Assembly: GCA_910579655.1 (NCBI GenBank)
Contig: CAJTVE010000006.1
Location: 1 to 64,000, forward strand
Direction: 5' to 3'
DNA length: 64,000 bases
Source of the DNA: an uncultured Allobaculum sp.
GTDB taxonomy: Bacteria > Bacillota_I > Bacilli_A > Erysipelotrichales > Erysipelotrichaceae
In this document: positions 1-9,683 of the stretch, piece after piece
How positions within the stretch are numbered: position 1 is the stretch's first letter
Layout: each line of letters opens with the position of its first letter
Notes under the pieces: generated by a model
The model's database searches: none
What the model saw: only the letters and a program-made list of their open reading frames with translations
What the model was told of the DNA's origin: nothing
Program-made: the position numbers and the translations under genes

Positions 1-286
1 CATCTGTTTTTTTTCCAGGAACATTTCTCATGTGCTGGGCATTAACTACCATTGGATTCAGACCATGTGATTCGAGAATGTTATAAACAGGTTTCCAGTA
101 TGAAGCTGTACTCTCCATAGCTACAGCTTCGCAGTGATTGGATGTAAGCCAATCGGCAAGATCAAGGAGATCCTGCGTTGAAGCGCCATAAGAACGGACT
201 GTAGTTGTCTCTTTTGTTCTTAAACAGGCAACTAAAAGCTTCTTATGGACATCGATACCACAACAAACCGCATATTGTTTTTCCAT
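1..286 (-). CDS. IS110-family transposase, N-terminal part (runs off the left edge)
   Basis: The first 95 codons of a DEDD-type IS110 recombinase read leftward off the window. The start is the ATG at 284-286, with an AGGAG ribosome binding site at about 296-300. The N-terminal RuvC-like domain shows its first acidic residue in GIDVHKK (Asp12) and the second in AMEST (Glu58), followed by the SYWKPVYNILE stretch usual in the family. IS110 enzymes excise and insert their element using a structured RNA from the element's non-coding end. Only the N-terminus is visible, so integrity and the C-terminal serine domain cannot be judged. It lies beside a truncated GH32 gene, which suggests this insertion cut that gene. 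Confidence 0.88.
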   Translation of the reverse strand, partial: MEKQYAVCCGIDVHKKLLVACLRTKETTTVRSYGASTQDLLDLADWLTSNHCEAVAMESTASYWKPVYNILESHGLNPMVVNAQHMRNVPGKKTD

Positions 287-570
287 ATTGATTTTCTCCT
301 GAAAATAGCAGCGGCCGATCTTCTGAAATCTTCATTTTTTTCTTCGTTCTCGGACGGAATCCAATAAAACACAATTCCGTTTGGAAACAGTCAGTGGTGC
401 GCACAGAAGATCTTCTATCAATTTTTTCTGCGAGATCTATGTCTCAAAAAGAAGTCGATCTCTTCCGCTAAATTCAGTATATAGAATGCTCGATGAAAAA
501 ATAATAATTCTCAACACCCCCCAGTTACATGGGGAGTGGCAGCGCCCGAGCTATGGAGATTTTTTCTGAT
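287..570 (-). mobile_element. Candidate IS110 left end with possible bridge-RNA region
   Basis: About 280 bases separate the recombinase start from the point where the GH32 reading frame loses family character. No gene is seen here. The stretch can form ACGGAAT/ATTCCGT (354-360 with 374-380, 13-base loop) and GAGATC/GATCTC (432-437 with 457-462, with an outer GC/GC pair). It also holds a perfect 12-base palindrome AGAAGATCTTCT near 406-417. IS110-group elements carry their bridge RNA in the left non-coding end, upstream of the recombinase gene, so location and size fit. The exact element boundary is not resolved; it is probably between about 550 and 590. Confidence 0.45.
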
Positions 571-1620
571 GCAGATTGGTTTTTCGACATCTTTTAAAGT
601 CAGAATTTCTTCGACAGGGTATTGGAAAACTCTGCCGTTTTCAAAGCGGATCGTGCGCGGCAGACTCAGACAATGCACCCAGTTCTGTTCTTTTTCCGGA
701 TTGTCATAGGGGGCATCAGGAATTCCCATCCAGCCAATCACAATTTCACGCCCATGATGATCGACGAAGCTCTGTGGGGCATAAAAATCAAAGCCATAGT
801 CCAGTGTCTGAAAATCTTTGGCGATCCATTGATTTGTTTTGTCCTGGCTGAGCCGGAAAAGACCGTTCTGATAGACGTTTTCGTACTTGTATCCCTGTCT
901 GGGTACGCCCTGGGGACAAGCCATCAGATACAAATCATCTCCATTTGCAATCAGGCCGGGGCATTCCCACATATAGCCAAATTTCTCGGGAGAATGGATG
1001 GTCTGAACGTATTCAAGATGACAGAGATTGTCAGGATCCGCCTGATAAAGCAAGGCGCATCCGACATCTTTTCTGGTTCTGGCTCCCAGAACCATCCAGG
1101 GCCTTCCCTTGACCACAGTCAATTTAGGATCCCGGACATGGCAGGACATATCCGCCGGATAATCTTCGTTGCGAAGCAGAACCTCTTTGGGCGAAAAGTG
1201 CAGCCCATCGGTTGATTCCAGATGGTTGGTATAGTGACCGCGCCCGCTGTATATGTAGTCAAAATCTCCAAAGGAGAGAATATTTCCCGTATAGAAAAGA
1301 TGCAGCTTTCCTTTCCATGAAAGCGCACTGCCTGAATAGCAGCCATCTTTATCAATGGGCTGATCAGGGACCATCAAAGTTCCCTGGTCGATATAGTGAA
1401 TCCAGTCTCTGGTCGTATAGTGGCCCCAGGATTTGGACAGGCCAAGATCGGCTGCCGGAGTGTACTGATGGCAGATATGAATCGTGCCGTTGTGATCGCA
1501 AAGTCCATTGGGATCTGAGATCCACCCAATATCCGCCATAAGATGAAACTTCTGCCGTCCTTTGGCAGCAGAAGTTTCATCCAGACGACTTTGCAAAGCA
1601 GCCTGAATTTCAGTTTTCAT
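511..1620 (-). pseudogene. scrB: GH32 sucrose-6-phosphate hydrolase, 3' end lost
   Basis: A GH32 beta-fructofuranosidase that would split sucrose-6-phosphate from the PTS into glucose-6-phosphate and fructose. The five-bladed propeller domain is present: WISDPNG with nucleophile Asp36, the RDP motif at 163-165, and the EC acid/base motif at 219-220. The readable product is 369 residues, whereas the family is usually about 450-500 with a C-terminal beta-sandwich. The last 20 or so residues look unrelated and probably come from the adjoining IS110 end. The ATG at 1618-1620 is chosen because it overlaps the stop of the upstream PTS gene by 11 bases, a translational-coupling arrangement; the longer frame to 1698 lies inside that gene. 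Activity of the truncated product is doubtful. Confidence 0.8.
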
Positions 1621-3517
1621 GGACAATCTCCATAACCGATTCGCCCCAGTTGACTGATCCGGCATTGGTGATGCGAACCGGCTGCATACTGGTAACAATC
1701 AGTGGTGTTTCAGTGGACAGAGATTCGGCTTCAATCGCTTCCAGATCCATTAAAGCCAGTTTCTGACCGGCTTTGACTGTGTCACCTTCTTTAACATAGA
1801 GTTCGAAGGGCTTCCCTTCCAGGCTGACCGTATTCAGTCCCATATGAATGAGAAGTTCCGTTCCATTTTCAGCCCGCAGTCCAATGGCGTGCTTGGTTGG
1901 GAAAATCATCAGAACAGTTCCGTTGACCGGAGAAACAACCAGTCCATCTTCAGGAGTAAACACCATGCCATCGCCCATGGCTTTTGAATTGAAAACTGGA
2001 TCCGAACATTCCTGAATTGGGGCTGCTTTTCCCTTGATCGGGGAATACAGTACATTTTCTTTTACTTCAAGGACAGGAACTGCTTCCTGTTCTTTTTTTG
2101 CTTTTGCTTTCTGCTTTTCATCTTTGTGGAACACGCCTAAAGCCATGGTTAAAACAATACCCAGAACTAAAGCGATCAGATGCGCAAGAATGTAGTTCAG
2201 ATAGCCATTGTTGGCCGGATTGGCAATAGCAAGACCAGGCAGAGCGGTTGTACCAAAGCCAAGGGCAGTCAGATGCGTCCAGTAAACATAGGCTCCGGCG
2301 CCGGCGCCAGCCAGGCAGCCGCCAATTAACGGATATTTATGGCGTAAGTTGACGCCAAAGATAGCCGGCTCAGAAATTCCAAACAAGGTAGACAGGAAAG
2401 AGGGGATGCAGATTTCGCGATCTTTCACGTTTTTCCAATGTAAGATCAGATAGCCAAGTACCGCACCACCCTGGCCCATTAAAGCAACAGACATTAATGG
2501 ATTCAGGAAGTTTGTTCCTGTATCAGCGATTAACTGGGCTTCGATTGCCCCGAAAATGTGATGCAGGCCAGTAATCACAATGATCTGCTGAACACCCGCA
2601 AATAACATATACCCCAATACACCTAAATTTTCAGTAACCCAGATCAGACCGTAGGTAATCCAATTCGACAGCGTTCTTCCGACTGGGCCAATCAGTGTGA
2701 ACAAAAGCAGGGTAGAAACCAGAACAGTCAGCAACGGGGAAACAAGCAGTTTGATGGCAACTGGAATTTTTTTGTCAAAGAACTGATCCAGTTTTGCAAC
2801 CACATAGCCAATCATCAAAGCAATGATGATCCCGCCCTGGAAACCAACCAGTTCGATTGGAACACCAAACAGGCTAAGTGTTTCAGGTGTGGCAAGTCCC
2901 TGGGCTGCATCATAAGCGTTCGTCAGATTGGCCGATAACATGATGGCGCCCAGAACGATACCAAGAATTGGTTTGCCGCCATAGCGTTTGACAGCGGAAT
3001 AGCATACAGCAAGCGGCAGGACATCAAAGATACCGGCCGATGCAATGGTAACCAGACGGTTGATCGCATAGAGCGTTGCGTTATTTTTGACAAAATCAAG
3101 GTTGTTAAGAACGCCAGTCAGGCCAAGAAGCAAAGCAGCAGCCAGAATTCCCGGCATGATTTCGATAAAAACATCGGAGAGCGATTTAATCGCGATCTGA
3201 AGCGGATTGTGTTTTTTGGATCCGGCTTCTTTAATATCGGTCAGAGACATGTTTTCAGTATGGGTATATTTAGAGAAAACATCATAGACATCATTCACCA
3301 GGCCGGCTCCAAAGATCATCTGGAGCTGGTCGCCAGCTACGAACGTTCCTTTACATAAATCGATGTTGTCAAGTTTTTCCATATCCGCTTTGTCATTATC
3401 CTTGAGAATAATGCGAAGTCGGGTAGCGCAGTGTGCAGAACCGGCGATGTTGTCCATGCCGCCAACTGCATCGACGATTTCCTTGGAAATCTGTTCATAC
3501 CTTTCAGTTTTATTCAT
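1610..3517 (-). CDS. scrA: Sucrose-type PTS permease EIIBCA
   Basis: A 635-residue membrane PTS enzyme of the glucose/sucrose superfamily that imports and phosphorylates its sugar. Domain order is EIIB (residues 1-90, phospho-Cys30 in SAHCATRLR), EIIC (about 100-460, multiple membrane spans, FGISEPAIFGVNL motif near 395), then EIIA (about 490-635, active His in LLIHMGLN). The start is supported by GGAGGAAAAAG just upstream. Linkage to a GH32 hydrolase on the same strand with an 11-base overlap points to sucrose as substrate; a related beta-fructoside is possible. No regulator gene is adjacent. All three phosphotransfer domains appear intact, unlike the downstream hydrolase. Confidence 0.88.
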   Translation of the reverse strand: MNKTERYEQISKEIVDAVGGMDNIAGSAHCATRLRIILKDNDKADMEKLDNIDLCKGTFVAGDQLQMIFGAGLVNDVYDVFSKYTHTENMSLTDIKEAGSKKHNPLQIAIKSLSDVFIEIMPGILAAALLLGLTGVLNNLDFVKNNATLYAINRLVTIASAGIFDVLPLAVCYSAVKRYGGKPILGIVLGAIMLSANLTNAYDAAQGLATPETLSLFGVPIELVGFQGGIIIALMIGYVVAKLDQFFDKKIPVAIKLLVSPLLTVLVSTLLLFTLIGPVGRTLSNWITYGLIWVTENLGVLGYMLFAGVQQIIVITGLHHIFGAIEAQLIADTGTNFLNPLMSVALMGQGGAVLGYLILHWKNVKDREICIPSFLSTLFGISEPAIFGVNLRHKYPLIGGCLAGAGAGAYVYWTHLTALGFGTTALPGLAIANPANNGYLNYILAHLIALVLGIVLTMALGVFHKDEKQKAKAKKEQEAVPVLEVKENVLYSPIKGKAAPIQECSDPVFNSKAMGDGMVFTPEDGLVVSPVNGTVLMIFPTKHAIGLRAENGTELLIHMGLNTVSLEGKPFELYVKEGDTVKAGQKLALMDLEAIEAESLSTETPLIVTSMQPVRITNAGSVNWGESVMEIVHEN

Positions 3518-4157
3518 CTTTTTCCTCCGTGGCAGAAGGCCATCTGCAGCTGGCGCTTTCTGTCTTGATTACGGTTACAGTCTATCAGTTTAAAGGGAGA
3601 GCGAATATTGACGGATGTTGAGCATGTATGGAATTTTGTGAACAAGCATAGCCGTCCAAGACCATCTGTCAGTTTTTTGATTTCTGTAAACAAACGTGTC
3701 ATGTATAAAATATTCCTTACCTATAGACGCTTTTAAAATTTTCTTTTCTTTGGACAACAACGGATATTCTTTTGGCCCATATTGACAAATGGTGATTTGT
3801 CCACGGTTGTCCATCTGTGTCTTCAGGATTGGATGAAATTCAGTCTCGAATACAAAGTGGTGCGCTTCTGGAAGTAGAAATACAAATTCCGAAGGCAACG
3901 AAAGTCCATAAATAGTGTCTGGATCTGTCACCAGGAAAACATCTGGCATGAATCTGTCTGCTGCTTTTTTATAAGAAACAAGATGAATGCTGATTTTGGA
4001 GAAGACAGAGAAGTTATTGAGAAAGACAGAAAAACGAAGATATGTATTTTTGTGGTCTTGATATGGAAGGATGCGAACGCCTTTGAAGGACGGATTGAAT
4101 CTGCAAAACGACTGTCTATAATCGAAGCCATATGAAACCCGAGAAGGAGAAAAGAGT
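3518..4157. other. Divergent intergenic region between scrA and the alpha-galactosidase gene
   Basis: 640 bases that must hold the promoters of two divergent sugar genes. A 119-codon minus-strand frame (3590-3949) lies here but has no ribosome binding site and no recognised domain. It could be a decayed gene or chance. No clear operator was identified. Confidence 0.4.
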
Positions 4158-6383
4158 ATGCCGATTCATTTTAAAGAGTCTTCAATGACCTTCCATTTGT
4201 TTAACCAGAAGTTCAGCTATATCCTGAAAATTCTTCCTGAGGGGATACCCGTTCAGCTTTACTTTGGGGCTCCTTTAATCGATAAAGAGAACTGGGACTA
4301 TCTTCTTGAATCTGTTCATCGTCCCATGCAGGTCGCCTATTCACTGGAAAAACCTGAATTATCTCTAGAACACCTGCGTCTGGAATATCCATCCAGTCTT
4401 TCTGGAGACATGCGCCCGGGAGCCATCGATCTGCTTCAGGAAAACGGCAGCCGGGTTGTGGACTTTCAATATGAAGGGCATTCTATTCAGCGTGGAAAAC
4501 CTTCGATTGCTCCATTACCTGCATGCTATGTCGAAGAAGATCAGGAGGCTGAAACTTTGCAAATCCGGCTGTATGACAAAGAAATCCAGACTGAACTGGT
4601 CCTGTCTTACACTTTGTATGAAGACTGGCCAGTTTTGTGCCGGAATGCACGGATCACCAATTCAGGTTCTCAAAAGCTTGTGCTCAACAAACTGATGTCT
4701 ATGTCTTTGGATCTGCCTGATGATGACTGGCAGGAACTGGTTCTACCAGGGGCCTGGGCAAGAGAACGCAATATTGAAGTCCATCCTTTGCACACCGGTA
4801 GTCAGTCCATTTATTCGCTGCGCGGACATTCTTCTCATCACTACAATCCATTTCTTTGCCTGAAGCGGCCAGGTACCAGTGAAAAGCAAGGAGAATGCAT
4901 CGGTCTGTCTTTGGTATATTCTGGAAACTTTCTGGCGGATGTAGATGTGAATCCATACCATACCACCCGGATTTCTATGGGAATCCACCCTTATACTTTC
5001 TCGTGGCCTCTTGCATCGGACGAGTCTTTTCAAAGCCCGGAAGTGGTGCTGGTCTACTCGGATGAAGGGCTGAATGCGATGTCGCAGGCATTTCATTCTC
5101 TGTTCCGGTCCCGGCTTGCCAGAGGTGAATTTCGCGACAAGCCGCGTCCATTGCTTTTGAATTCCTGGGAAGGCATTTACATGAATGTCGAAGAAAAGAA
5201 AGTCCTGGAGATGGCTCAGGCCACGGCAGATCTTGGTCTTGAATTGTTTGTGCTGGATGATGGCTGGTTTAAAGGACGAAACAGCGATCGAAGCGCATTG
5301 GGTGACTGGGTCTGTGATCCAGCAAAACTGCCCGGCGGTCTGAAAAACCTCAGTGAGAAAGTAGAAGCGATGGGACTGCAGTTTGGCCTCTGGTTCGAAC
5401 CTGAAATGGTCAGCCTGGATTCTGATCTGTACCGAAATCATCCCGAATGGGTGCTTCATGTCCCGCAACGACGCCTGTCAGCTGGACGCAATCAGTTTGT
5501 TCTGGATTTTTCTAATCCTGATGTAGTCGATTATATTGCCACGGCAATGGAAGCCATTTTGGATGAAGCAAAGATTTCTTATATCAAATGGGATATGAAT
5601 CGCTCGTTATCTGAGGTTTATTCCAGCGCCAGCAGCCCCGAGCAGCAAGGAACCATTTATCACCGCTTTATTCTGGGGGTCTATGCGCTTTATGAGCGCC
5701 TTACCTGTAAATATCCCCAGATTCTGTTTGAATCCTGCGCCTCAGGAGGTGCCCGATTTGATCCGGGAATGCTTTACTACGCTCCACAGGCTTGGACCAG
5801 TGACGATACCGATGCTGTAGAGCGTCTGAAAATTCAATATGGCACCAGTATGGTCTATCCGATCAGCTCCATGGGTTCGCACGTATCGGCTGTTCCCAAC
5901 CATCAGCTTCATCGAAAGACTTCTTTGCAGATGCGATCGGCCGTGGCGATGTTTGGAACGTTTGGCTACGAACTGGATCCGCTGCTTCTCAGCCCTCAGG
6001 AAAAGGCAGAGATCCAAGAACAGATTGCTTTTATGAAGAAATATCGCAAATTGATCCAGTTTGGCGAATTTTACCGGCTCCAGTCACCTTTTGAAGGCAA
6101 TGAGACAGCATGGATGGTGGTTTCACCGGATCGAAAAACTGCTCTTGTCGGCTATTATCGCGTTCTCCAGCAAATCAATGTTGGTTTTCGCAGGCTGAAG
6201 CTGCAGGGCCTGCTGCCGGATGCCCTGTATTCCATTTCCGGTAAAGAAGAAACGGAATACGGTCTTGAACTTGAGCGGGCAGGAATGGTGATCAGTGATG
6301 ACTCTTCCTCAGAAAACCGCAATACAGATGAAGGTGACTATCTGGCAAGATTGTACCTTCTTCAAGCACAAGAGCCAGAGTAG
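4158..6383 (+). CDS. aga: GH36 alpha-galactosidase
   Basis: A 741-residue cytoplasmic retaining alpha-galactosidase that would release galactose from raffinose, stachyose or melibiose. An N-terminal beta-sandwich (about 1-330) precedes the barrel. The barrel shows VLDDGWF...LGDW, the nucleophile Asp479 in IKWDMNR, the SCASGGARFDPG motif, and the acid/base Asp549 in TSDDTDA. Length matches the bacterial GH36 type. The ATG is preceded by GAAGGAGA. It is monocistronic and divergent from the sucrose PTS operon; raffinose would yield sucrose after its action, so the two units fit functionally. A structured MITE lies 53 bases past its stop. Confidence 0.93.
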   Translation: MPIHFKESSMTFHLFNQKFSYILKILPEGIPVQLYFGAPLIDKENWDYLLESVHRPMQVAYSLEKPELSLEHLRLEYPSSLSGDMRPGAIDLLQENGSRVVDFQYEGHSIQRGKPSIAPLPACYVEEDQEAETLQIRLYDKEIQTELVLSYTLYEDWPVLCRNARITNSGSQKLVLNKLMSMSLDLPDDDWQELVLPGAWARERNIEVHPLHTGSQSIYSLRGHSSHHYNPFLCLKRPGTSEKQGECIGLSLVYSGNFLADVDVNPYHTTRISMGIHPYTFSWPLASDESFQSPEVVLVYSDEGLNAMSQAFHSLFRSRLARGEFRDKPRPLLLNSWEGIYMNVEEKKVLEMAQATADLGLELFVLDDGWFKGRNSDRSALGDWVCDPAKLPGGLKNLSEKVEAMGLQFGLWFEPEMVSLDSDLYRNHPEWVLHVPQRRLSAGRNQFVLDFSNPDVVDYIATAMEAILDEAKISYIKWDMNRSLSEVYSSASSPEQQGTIYHRFILGVYALYERLTCKYPQILFESCASGGARFDPGMLYYAPQAWTSDDTDAVERLKIQYGTSMVYPISSMGSHVSAVPNHQLHRKTSLQMRSAVAMFGTFGYELDPLLLSPQEKAEIQEQIAFMKKYRKLIQFGEFYRLQSPFEGNETAWMVVSPDRKTALVGYYRVLQQINVGFRRLKLQGLLPDALYSISGKEETEYGLELERAGMVISDDSSSENRNTDEGDYLARLYLLQAQEPE

Positions 6384-6435
6384 AACACGACAATGTTAGA
6401 CTTCTGAGAGCATAACTTTTGAAGGGATCATAAAG

Positions 6436-6784
6436 TAGAACTTTCCCAGTCAGTTGAGCTGTACGATTACCACGATATTGAGCCTAAAAGCCACCGATCA
6501 GGATTGCTTTTGGGCTCTTTGTTTCTAAAAATGGATATTTTGAAGTCCCAGATTTCCTGTCAAGGCTGTAATGAGATGATTTTAAGGTCCAAGTTTTACG
6601 CGATTTCTCTTGATGTATAGCTCAATAATCGGTGTGTTATGGGCAATTGAGCGATACATAAAGAGGTTAAAATATGACAATTCCTTCAGAAATTCTGGCT
6701 GTTAACAGGCCTAAAGAAAAGAAGTTGTCCTAAAAAAGTGTTAGGATAACCTCTCGTATAGCTCTACTGACTGGGAAAGTTCTA
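6436..6784. mobile_element. MITE-like element, 349 bp, with three internal hairpins
   Basis: The ends are a 31-bp terminal inverted repeat (6436-6466 with 6754-6784, 29 of 31 matching) beginning TAGAACTTTCCCAGTCAGT. The 6-bp sequence ATAAAG directly flanks both ends (6430-6435 and 6785-6790), as expected of a target duplication. There is no open frame of note. Internal inverted repeats: 6480-6491 with 6506-6517 (12 bp, one wobble, followed by a T-rich run, so terminator-like); 6613-6626 with 6646-6659 (14 bp, one mismatch); 6724-6733 with 6741-6750 (10 bp, one wobble). The motif GTATAGCTC occurs both in the middle hairpin and in the right terminal repeat. It is probably mobilised in trans; the family is not recognised. 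Confidence 0.75.
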
Positions 6785-6858
6785 ATAAAGGAACAACAAT
6801 AAAGAAACACCAGTTCGATGGATGAACTGATGTTTTGGTATTTGCACTGTTTGGGATT

Positions 6859-7770
6859 CTAGAGCTGATCGGTCAGATCCAAATAATGGTAGAGCGCGCC
6901 GATCAAGTTGGCATCGGAACTGAATGTACAGCTGCAGATTTCTGGCTGACTGGCTGGATTGAAAGAAGGCAGCCTCGTAAAAAGTTCGCTCATTTTCTCG
7001 TTGAGTGTGTCGACCAGAACGGGTTGTCTGGAGATGCCCCCGCCGATTGCGATCTTGTCGACATCCAGAATGGTCTGTAGACCAAACATGCCGCGGGCTG
7101 TTTCAGCGCAAAACTCTTCGAGAGCTTTCTGGGCTTTCTCATCTCCACTTGCATGGAGAGCAAAGAAATCACGTCCAGAGAAAGCAGCCGGATCGATTCC
7201 TTTTTGACTGGCCAGACGGTCAGTCAGAGCATGAGTATTGGCGATAAAAGCCCACACATCAAAGCCATCCTGATTTTTCCAGTGAACAGGGATCATGGAA
7301 AATTCGCCAGCGGCATGAGTGCTGCCTCGATACAATTTTCCATTAAGAATGAGAGCTCCACCAATCGCGGTACCAATCGTCATGACGATCCCGTTGGAAA
7401 CTCCTTTCATTGATCCTTGCCAGAGTTCGGCCTGGGCAGCGGCTTTGGCGTCGTTTTCAAAGACGACTGGAACTGGAATTTCTTTTTCCAGAAGTTCCTT
7501 GAGATTCACCTCATGAACATAGGTTAAAGAACCGCCGGTATAGAAATAGCCAGTGTTCGCATCAATGCGGCCTGGAGCAGAGCCTACAACGGCTTCAATT
7601 GGCTCGTTTTCATAATGGTGATAAATATTAACCAGGGCCTGGATGTAGTCATCCAGAGATGTCATGGGCGTTGGAACTTCAGACTGGTCGAGAATCTTTC
7701 CCTGATCATCCATCAGAGCGTATTTGATTCCTGTACCGCCTACATCAATCCCTAAAAAGCGTCGTTCCAT
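6859..7770 (-). CDS. ROK-family sugar kinase
   Basis: A 303-residue ROK protein with the N-terminal phosphate-binding motif DVGGTGIK, the catalytic stretch VFENDAKAAAQAE (about 103-115), and GTAIGGALI. It would phosphorylate a sugar at the expense of ATP in the cytoplasm. The classic ROK zinc motif CxCGxxGC is absent, as in beta-glucoside kinases and some fructokinases, and no DNA-binding domain precedes the kinase, so it is an enzyme rather than a NagC-type repressor. The start has an AGAGGAG site. It lies downstream of the GH78-like enzyme and transporters on the same strand. The substrate is not settled; glucose, fructose or a glucoside are the options. Confidence 0.8.
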   Translation of the reverse strand: MERRFLGIDVGGTGIKYALMDDQGKILDQSEVPTPMTSLDDYIQALVNIYHHYENEPIEAVVGSAPGRIDANTGYFYTGGSLTYVHEVNLKELLEKEIPVPVVFENDAKAAAQAELWQGSMKGVSNGIVMTIGTAIGGALILNGKLYRGSTHAAGEFSMIPVHWKNQDGFDVWAFIANTHALTDRLASQKGIDPAAFSGRDFFALHASGDEKAQKALEEFCAETARGMFGLQTILDVDKIAIGGGISRQPVLVDTLNEKMSELFTRLPSFNPASQPEICSCTFSSDANLIGALYHYLDLTDQL

Positions 7771-8102
7771 TTTTTAATACTCCTCTCTTATCTGAGAAGC
7801 GGTCGAATGCGTTTCAAGCTGGCTGAAGAAAAGCCCTCTCATAAAGTCTGCACCTCGGATCAGTCAGAGTGAAAGAGGAAAAATCCACTTGTCTTATGGA
7901 CTTTTTTCCTCATTTTTATTGTTACCAATGCATTCAACACTTTGCTTCATACTTTAAAAGTATCTCAGTCTGTTTTGAAAAAGAATCTATGAATTTGCCG
8001 GATCGAACTTTCAAACAGAGAAGCCGATCCTTGATTTCAGGTCTCCTTGGACAATTTTGCACTTTGTAGATCTGAATAGGACAGTTTTTTTGAATCTGTC
8101 GG
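7771..8102. other. Intergenic, 332 bases
   Basis: Upstream region of the ROK kinase gene. Nothing beyond its ribosome binding site is identifiable. Confidence 0.5.
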
Positions 8103-9683
8103 TCAGATGGATTTTTTGACCAGATATTTTTGGATCAGATAGGCAGGTGTACAGCTCCAGGCGTGGCAATAGCTGGAAATAATCGGATTTCCATAAGGGG
8201 AGTAGTCTGGACGATCAGGATCGAAAGCTTCCCAGAACGTATCTGCACCCAGTTCAATCATTTTTCCCCAGTAGTCTTTCATCAACTTAACGGCGGCATC
8301 GGTTAAGCCGGTTTTAAACAGAGCTTCAGTAATGTGAGAATACATATACGGCGTCGCAATGTCCCGGACAGGAAACAGAGAAGCCAGGGTGTTTTCCATG
8401 ACACGTTTGGCCTGCTCACAATCTACAGGGACATTGGCAAGAACCATCCAGACCTGCGAAGCGATATTCTTTTCGCCATCCCGAGTCTGGAATAAGCCAT
8501 CTTCAGCATCGTATAAAGTTGTACGAGCGTAATCAAGCAGCTGAGCGAGCATCTGTTCATAGAAGGCTGGATCCTGATTCATCTGTCGAGTCAGATCAAT
8601 AAACTGGCGGAGAGCATAAATCGTAACCGCCTGGGCACAGGCTTCTTTGTTGAATTCATTGGACCAGTCTACAAAAACGGGATAGTTTTCATCGAGTTCG
8701 ATAAATCCTTCTGGCTTTACAAAGCTCAATGCCAGATCCATCTGCTGCTTGGCAGCCGGATACAGATCCTCCAGAACGGTTTTGCGGCCATATTCATTCA
8801 TGTAGTCGCTCAGGATGGAAATGAAGAATAAGGAATAATCATACAGGAAAGTGTCATCTGCCACTTCCTTGGGGCGCACAAACACATTGGCACTGATCCG
8901 GCCATCACTGGCAGGCATTGCTCCAAACAGATAGAGGCAGCGAAGCACCAGGTCTTCATTATGGAAGGTTGCATAGTTGCTGAGCGCTTGGAGTCGTAAA
9001 TCCCCCATCCATAACCGGCGGTCGCGTTTTGGTCCATCTTCAAAGACATCGGTCATGCAGTCGGCAAGTGTTTTTACCGAAACTTTCCAGATGGCTTCCA
9101 GTTCAGGATCTTTTAAATGCAGAGGGGGAATGTCGTTGGTGCTGACCGCATTTTCAGTGATGACAACCGGATTGGTGAAACGAACTTTCCATTTTGGAGA
9201 AGTATCCAGCACTTTGATTTCAACAAACCGGAAAGAATAGCGGCGCGGCAGGGTGATTAGGGCTGGAAGTTCATCGATATGCAGAAATTCTTCCTGGATC
9301 CAGCTGGAAGAAAGCCAGCCATCATATTCACTGGAAGAATGTGCCAGTTCTGCGGCAACTTCTGCAAAACGAAGCCGAATATGAAGCGGAGCATCCATCG
9401 GGGATCCGACAGATTCGGCCTGGATGAAGAAACTGCCGACACGATGGTCATGGAAATCCAGAATGATCGTGTCATCCTGGCCCAGTAATAGCGAGGACAG
9501 ATTTTCATTGGTTTCTTCAACACCCACTCGTTCGAGCTTGATGGGGTCTTCAATCAGGCGCACGACGCCGGCACCCGCAAAGTTTTCGCGTTTTGGAGCA
9601 GGGATTAAAGAACGGCTTTTTTCAAGAAACTGTTCATTGCGCTGAAACTGAATGTCGTTATGAATCTGGAATTTGAAGGCCAT
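8103..9683 (-). CDS. GH78-like (alpha-L-rhamnosidase family) glycoside hydrolase
   Basis: A 526-residue protein with a beta-rich N-terminal half and a six-hairpin catalytic domain from about residue 205. Family features include DVFEDGPKRDRRLWMGD, DWSNEFNK, and a C-terminal TFWEAFDPD...CHAWSCTPAYLI segment, matching the usual histidine and tryptophan rich end of GH78 enzymes. It has no signal peptide, so it acts on imported glycosides. The ATG at 9681-9683 is preferred, preceded by an AAGTGAGA site; an upstream in-frame extension starts MENC but has no supporting site. It is shorter than typical multidomain GH78 enzymes. Rhamnoside specificity is inferred from the family. Confidence 0.72.
   Translation of the reverse strand: MAFKFQIHNDIQFQRNEQFLEKSRSLIPAPKRENFAGAGVVRLIEDPIKLERVGVEETNENLSSLLLGQDDTIILDFHDHRVGSFFIQAESVGSPMDAPLHIRLRFAEVAAELAHSSSEYDGWLSSSWIQEEFLHIDELPALITLPRRYSFRFVEIKVLDTSPKWKVRFTNPVVITENAVSTNDIPPLHLKDPELEAIWKVSVKTLADCMTDVFEDGPKRDRRLWMGDLRLQALSNYATFHNEDLVLRCLYLFGAMPASDGRISANVFVRPKEVADDTFLYDYSLFFISILSDYMNEYGRKTVLEDLYPAAKQQMDLALSFVKPEGFIELDENYPVFVDWSNEFNKEACAQAVTIYALRQFIDLTRQMNQDPAFYEQMLAQLLDYARTTLYDAEDGLFQTRDGEKNIASQVWMVLANVPVDCEQAKRVMENTLASLFPVRDIATPYMYSHITEALFKTGLTDAAVKLMKDYWGKMIELGADTFWEAFDPDRPDYSPYGNPIISSYCHAWSCTPAYLIQKYLVKKSI

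Noticed and set aside
622..1215. A 197-codon plus-strand frame
   Set aside because: Antisense to the GH32 gene, which has catalytic motifs; no independent support.
3590..3949. A 119-codon minus-strand frame between scrA and the alpha-galactosidase gene
   Set aside because: No ribosome binding site and no recognised motif; kept only as a note in the intergenic entry.
4743..5468. A 241-codon minus-strand frame
   Set aside because: Antisense to the alpha-galactosidase gene; composition is that of a shadow frame.
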